Of a stretch of 18,435 nt of DNA, positions 16,737-18,435 are shown one piece after another (position 1 is the stretch's first letter; each line of letters opens with the position of its first letter). The notes under the pieces were generated by a model. The model saw only the letters and a program-made list of their open reading frames with translations, made no database searches and was not told the origin of the DNA. The DNA is taken from NCBI GenBank assembly GCA_937922105.1, contig CAKZVN010000174.1, positions 1 through 18,435 on the forward strand, given 5' to 3'. This DNA is from an uncultured Litorilinea sp. GTDB lineage: Bacteria; Chloroflexota; Anaerolineae; Caldilineales; Caldilineaceae. Position numbers and translations under genes: made by a program.

Positions 16737-16883
16737 GGCGGCATTCCTCCGGGTAAGCAGGATGCCGCGCGGTTCTGCCGGCAAAGTCGCTACGCCACCG
16801 TCCTGCGGCGGCGCAGCCGCCCCGCGGGGCCGCTTGCCGAGAGTCTTCCCGTTGCGGCGCCCAGAGCAGAGAACCGCGCGGCG

Positions 16884-16892
16884 CAGCATGAC
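16884..16892. repeat. CAGCATGAC motif in an intergenic gap
   Basis: CAGCATGAC (16884-16892) is followed by a T-run, as is the copy at 10973-10981. It lies between the two minus-strand genes at 16736 and 16910. Likely a fragment of the dispersed repeat described at 12759-12785. Confidence 0.4.
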
Positions 16893-16909
16893 CTTTTTTC
16901 CGACACACC

Positions 16910-17623
16910 CTACTCCGGGTTGGGCAGGGCGACGCGAATGGGCTGGTAGTCGCCGAAGAGGACGAGCGGCTGGAAGGACAAGACCAGCCCCGCCACGTTC
17001 TGCGGCGTCTCAAAGGCAACGTTGCCCCGCACCCGCTCCCCTTTCGCCAGTTTACCCGACCTCAAGCTCGGGGCGGGCGCCACTAAAGAGGCGTTGTACT
17101 CGAAGCCGTCGGCGTCTTTGACTTGGAAGTAGAGGGGGGTGTAGGGCGCCTCGTCGCGCGCCGTGTTTTCGATCACTACGTCCACCACCACATAGACCTT
17201 GCCCGGGTCCGCCGTGAAAAAGTTCTCGATGCTGCGCTCTGTGCGCAGGCCCACCACCGTGATCGCAATCCCACCGGATTCTTGGCGGATGCCTATCCCT
17301 GCGGCCTGGCTCGAGGTTGAGGACGGCGCCGCGCCCGGCGCGACCGGTGTGGAGACGGTAACGACCGGCGGCGCGGATTCGCCGATCACCACTGTGGGGC
17401 TGAGATGACCGGCGGGGCGAATTTGGACGACCAGGTCGATGTCCGCGGCGGCGGGCACCTCCACCACTTGACCGTCCAGGGTCAGGGTCAAGGTAAAGGG
17501 AATGGTCTGCTGGATGTCCACCAGCAAAGGCAAGGGCGCGCCGGCGCGCTGGGCGAACGCGCCGGCAACAGCCGCCGCCACCAACAAGGCAGCGAACACG
17601 AGGGAAGGGACGATGCGCTTCAT
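16910..17623 (-). CDS. Secreted DUF4352-like protein
   Basis: This 237-residue protein has a signal peptide (MKRIVPSLVFAALLVAAAVAGAFA, cleaved near FAQRA). Residues about 30-100 contain a VDIQQTIPFTLTLTLDG segment and a Thr/Pro/Ala linker. The C-terminal half (GIAITVVGLRTERSIENFF, PGKVYVVVDVVIENTARDEAPYTPLYFQVKDADGFEYN, LAKGERVRGNVAFETPQN) matches the DUF4352 immunoglobulin-like (telokin-like) fold. There is no transmembrane anchor or lipobox, so it is exported or periplasmic-equivalent. It sits next to the CRISPR trailer, with no evident functional link. A ribosome site is only weakly visible (GAGAG). Confidence 0.8.
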   Translation of the reverse strand: MKRIVPSLVFAALLVAAAVAGAFAQRAGAPLPLLVDIQQTIPFTLTLTLDGQVVEVPAAADIDLVVQIRPAGHLSPTVVIGESAPPVVTVSTPVAPGAAPSSTSSQAAGIGIRQESGGIAITVVGLRTERSIENFFTADPGKVYVVVDVVIENTARDEAPYTPLYFQVKDADGFEYNASLVAPAPSLRSGKLAKGERVRGNVAFETPQNVAGLVLSFQPLVLFGDYQPIRVALPNPE

Positions 17624-17703
17624 GGGTTGCTCTCGATGGAAAAGGTTTAGCGGTCGAACGTGTTATCGCAGGCGCACCGCCTTGCAAGCTGGCAGGACGG
17701 TGC

Positions 17704-18354
17704 ATCCGAATCCCCTTACGGGGATGGGGTCCTTTCGGACGGACCGGACGCGTGGGAATTGTGGGACGTGGAGACCTGGTGGTCTTAATCCCCTTACGGG
17801 GATGGGGTCCTTTCGGACAACCTGGGCAGTCCTCCGGGCTGCCGGGATCAGAGAGGAGTCTTAATCCCCTTACGGGGATGGGGTCCTTTCGGACTCAACC
17901 GGGTCGGTTTGATTGCCTTCCACACCCCGGCGTCTTAATCCCCTTACGGGGATGGGGTCCTTTCGGACAGATGCTCGTTTCGAGCACTCGCCGGCACCAA
18001 ATGCTCATACGTCTTAATCCCCTTACGGGGATGGGGTCCTTTCGGACGGAGGAAGAGATGAAAAACCAGATTTCAATTTGGGCGGTACTGTCTTAATCCC
18101 CTTACGGGGATGGGGTCCTTTCGGACGTAAAGGAGGAAGAGAAAAATGGAATGCATAGAGTTTTGTCTTAATCCCCTTACGGGGATGGGGTCCTTTCGGA
18201 CCCAGGACTACCCTGGTCGAAATAGTACCAGCATGAGCGTGTCTTAATCCCCTTACGGGGATGGGGTCCTTTCGGACCATGGCCAGGCCGCGCGCTGTAT
18301 CAACTGTCATTGGCGCGGTCTTAATCCCCTTACGGGGATGGGGTCCTTTCGGAC
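17704..18354 (-). CRISPR. CRISPR array, nine 37-bp repeats and eight spacers
   Basis: Repeats start at 17704, 17782, 17858, 17932, 18011, 18090, 18165, 18241 and 18318, each 37 bp; the spacers are 41, 39, 37, 42, 42, 38, 39 and 40 bp. Repeats 2-9 are identical. The one at 17704 differs at three of the first five bases, so it is the old (trailer) end. Each repeat holds two stems: ATCCCC-TTAC-GGGGAT and GTCC-TTTC-GGAC. Read on the minus strand the repeat ends in ATTAAGAC, like the ATTGAAAC-type 5' handle of crRNAs. A promoter at 18397-18425 reads into the right end, so transcription runs right to left. No cas genes are in the window; they may lie beyond its right edge. Confidence 0.97.
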
Positions 18355-18374
18355 CCCTGGCATTTTTACCAGGG
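18355..18374 (-). repeat. Hairpin in the CRISPR leader abutting the first repeat
   Basis: CCCTGG (18355-18360) and CCAGGG (18369-18374) form a perfect 6-bp stem with an 8-base A/T-rich loop. It touches the leader-proximal repeat without spacer, where a leader-anchoring site for new-spacer integration is expected in some CRISPR systems. Function is inferred from position. Confidence 0.55.
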
Positions 18375-18396
18375 ACGCTGCGATCTCATTGGCTCG

Positions 18397-18425
18397 ACTA
18401 TACCACCTCCCGCAGGCTTTGTCAA
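18397..18425 (-). promoter_or_regulatory. CRISPR leader promoter
   Basis: On the minus strand TTGACA (18425-18420) is followed after exactly 17 bases by TATAGT (18402-18397). The transcript would begin near 18390 and meet the first repeat at 18354. Confidence 0.75.
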
Positions 18426-18435
18426 CCCACTTGTC

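Noticed and set aside
17972..17986. TGCTCG-TTT-CGAGCA hairpin as a regulatory element
   Set aside because: It lies inside a CRISPR spacer, so it belongs to the foreign target sequence.
17752..18096. Open frame running through the CRISPR array
   Set aside because: It only translates the repeats (NPLTGMGSFRT-like units) and spacers.

Overview
The window looks like part of a high-GC chromosome from a Chloroflexota-type bacterium (Anaerolineae/Caldilineae-like). This rests on the product set: a secreted GVxGRSxSTxG repeat protein with FTYQG and IDHPLDP domains, a WYTVDGGGG/GGYTLRGGF surface-type stub, a TumA/TumE-type toxin-antitoxin remnant, and a CRISPR repeat containing a CCCC-TTAC-GGGG hairpin. 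No rRNA or tRNA is present, so the assignment is inference.

Layout. Positions 40-5277 (minus strand) hold a membrane-bound hybrid histidine kinase and, upstream of it, a two-gene sugar/polyol operon: a xylose-isomerase-like TIM barrel with a TTG start and a zinc alcohol dehydrogenase, joined by an ATGA overlap and read from a near-consensus promoter at 5339-5367. Positions 5488-6474 (plus) hold an orphan antitoxin-like gene, a truncated toxin remnant and a short secreted protein. Positions 6496-7743 (minus) encode a Gfo/Idh/MocA dehydrogenase with a leader dyad. Positions 8018-8575 hold a cytochrome b561 gene with two in-frame UGA codons but an otherwise intact frame. Positions 8588-10800 hold a promoter and the large secreted repeat protein. 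The gap 10801-11356 has hairpins, a 37-bp palindrome and a PIN-domain fragment. Positions 11357-16393 (plus) hold a class C beta-lactamase-fold hydrolase and a dipeptide/oligopeptide-type ABC importer (lipoprotein plus two permeases, no ATPase genes). Positions 16491-17623 (minus) hold a DUF4236-like membrane protein and a secreted DUF4352-like protein. Positions 17704-18354 are a nine-repeat CRISPR array whose leader and promoter lie on the right, so it is transcribed on the minus strand, out of the edge of the window.

How the parts work together. The kinase, importer, dehydrogenases and isomerase fit a heterotroph that senses and takes up organic solutes and oxidises sugars or polyols. The accessory signals are decayed toxin-antitoxin genes, in-frame GC-rich hairpin inserts inside two enzymes, dispersed CAGCATGAC repeats, and the CRISPR locus. 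The most notable observation is that two adjacent, AT-rich spacers each contain a Shine-Dalgarno sequence and a start codon. Given the inferred transcription direction, their guides would be antisense to the ribosome-binding sites of foreign mRNAs, as expected for an RNA-targeting (type III) system. No cas genes lie in the window.
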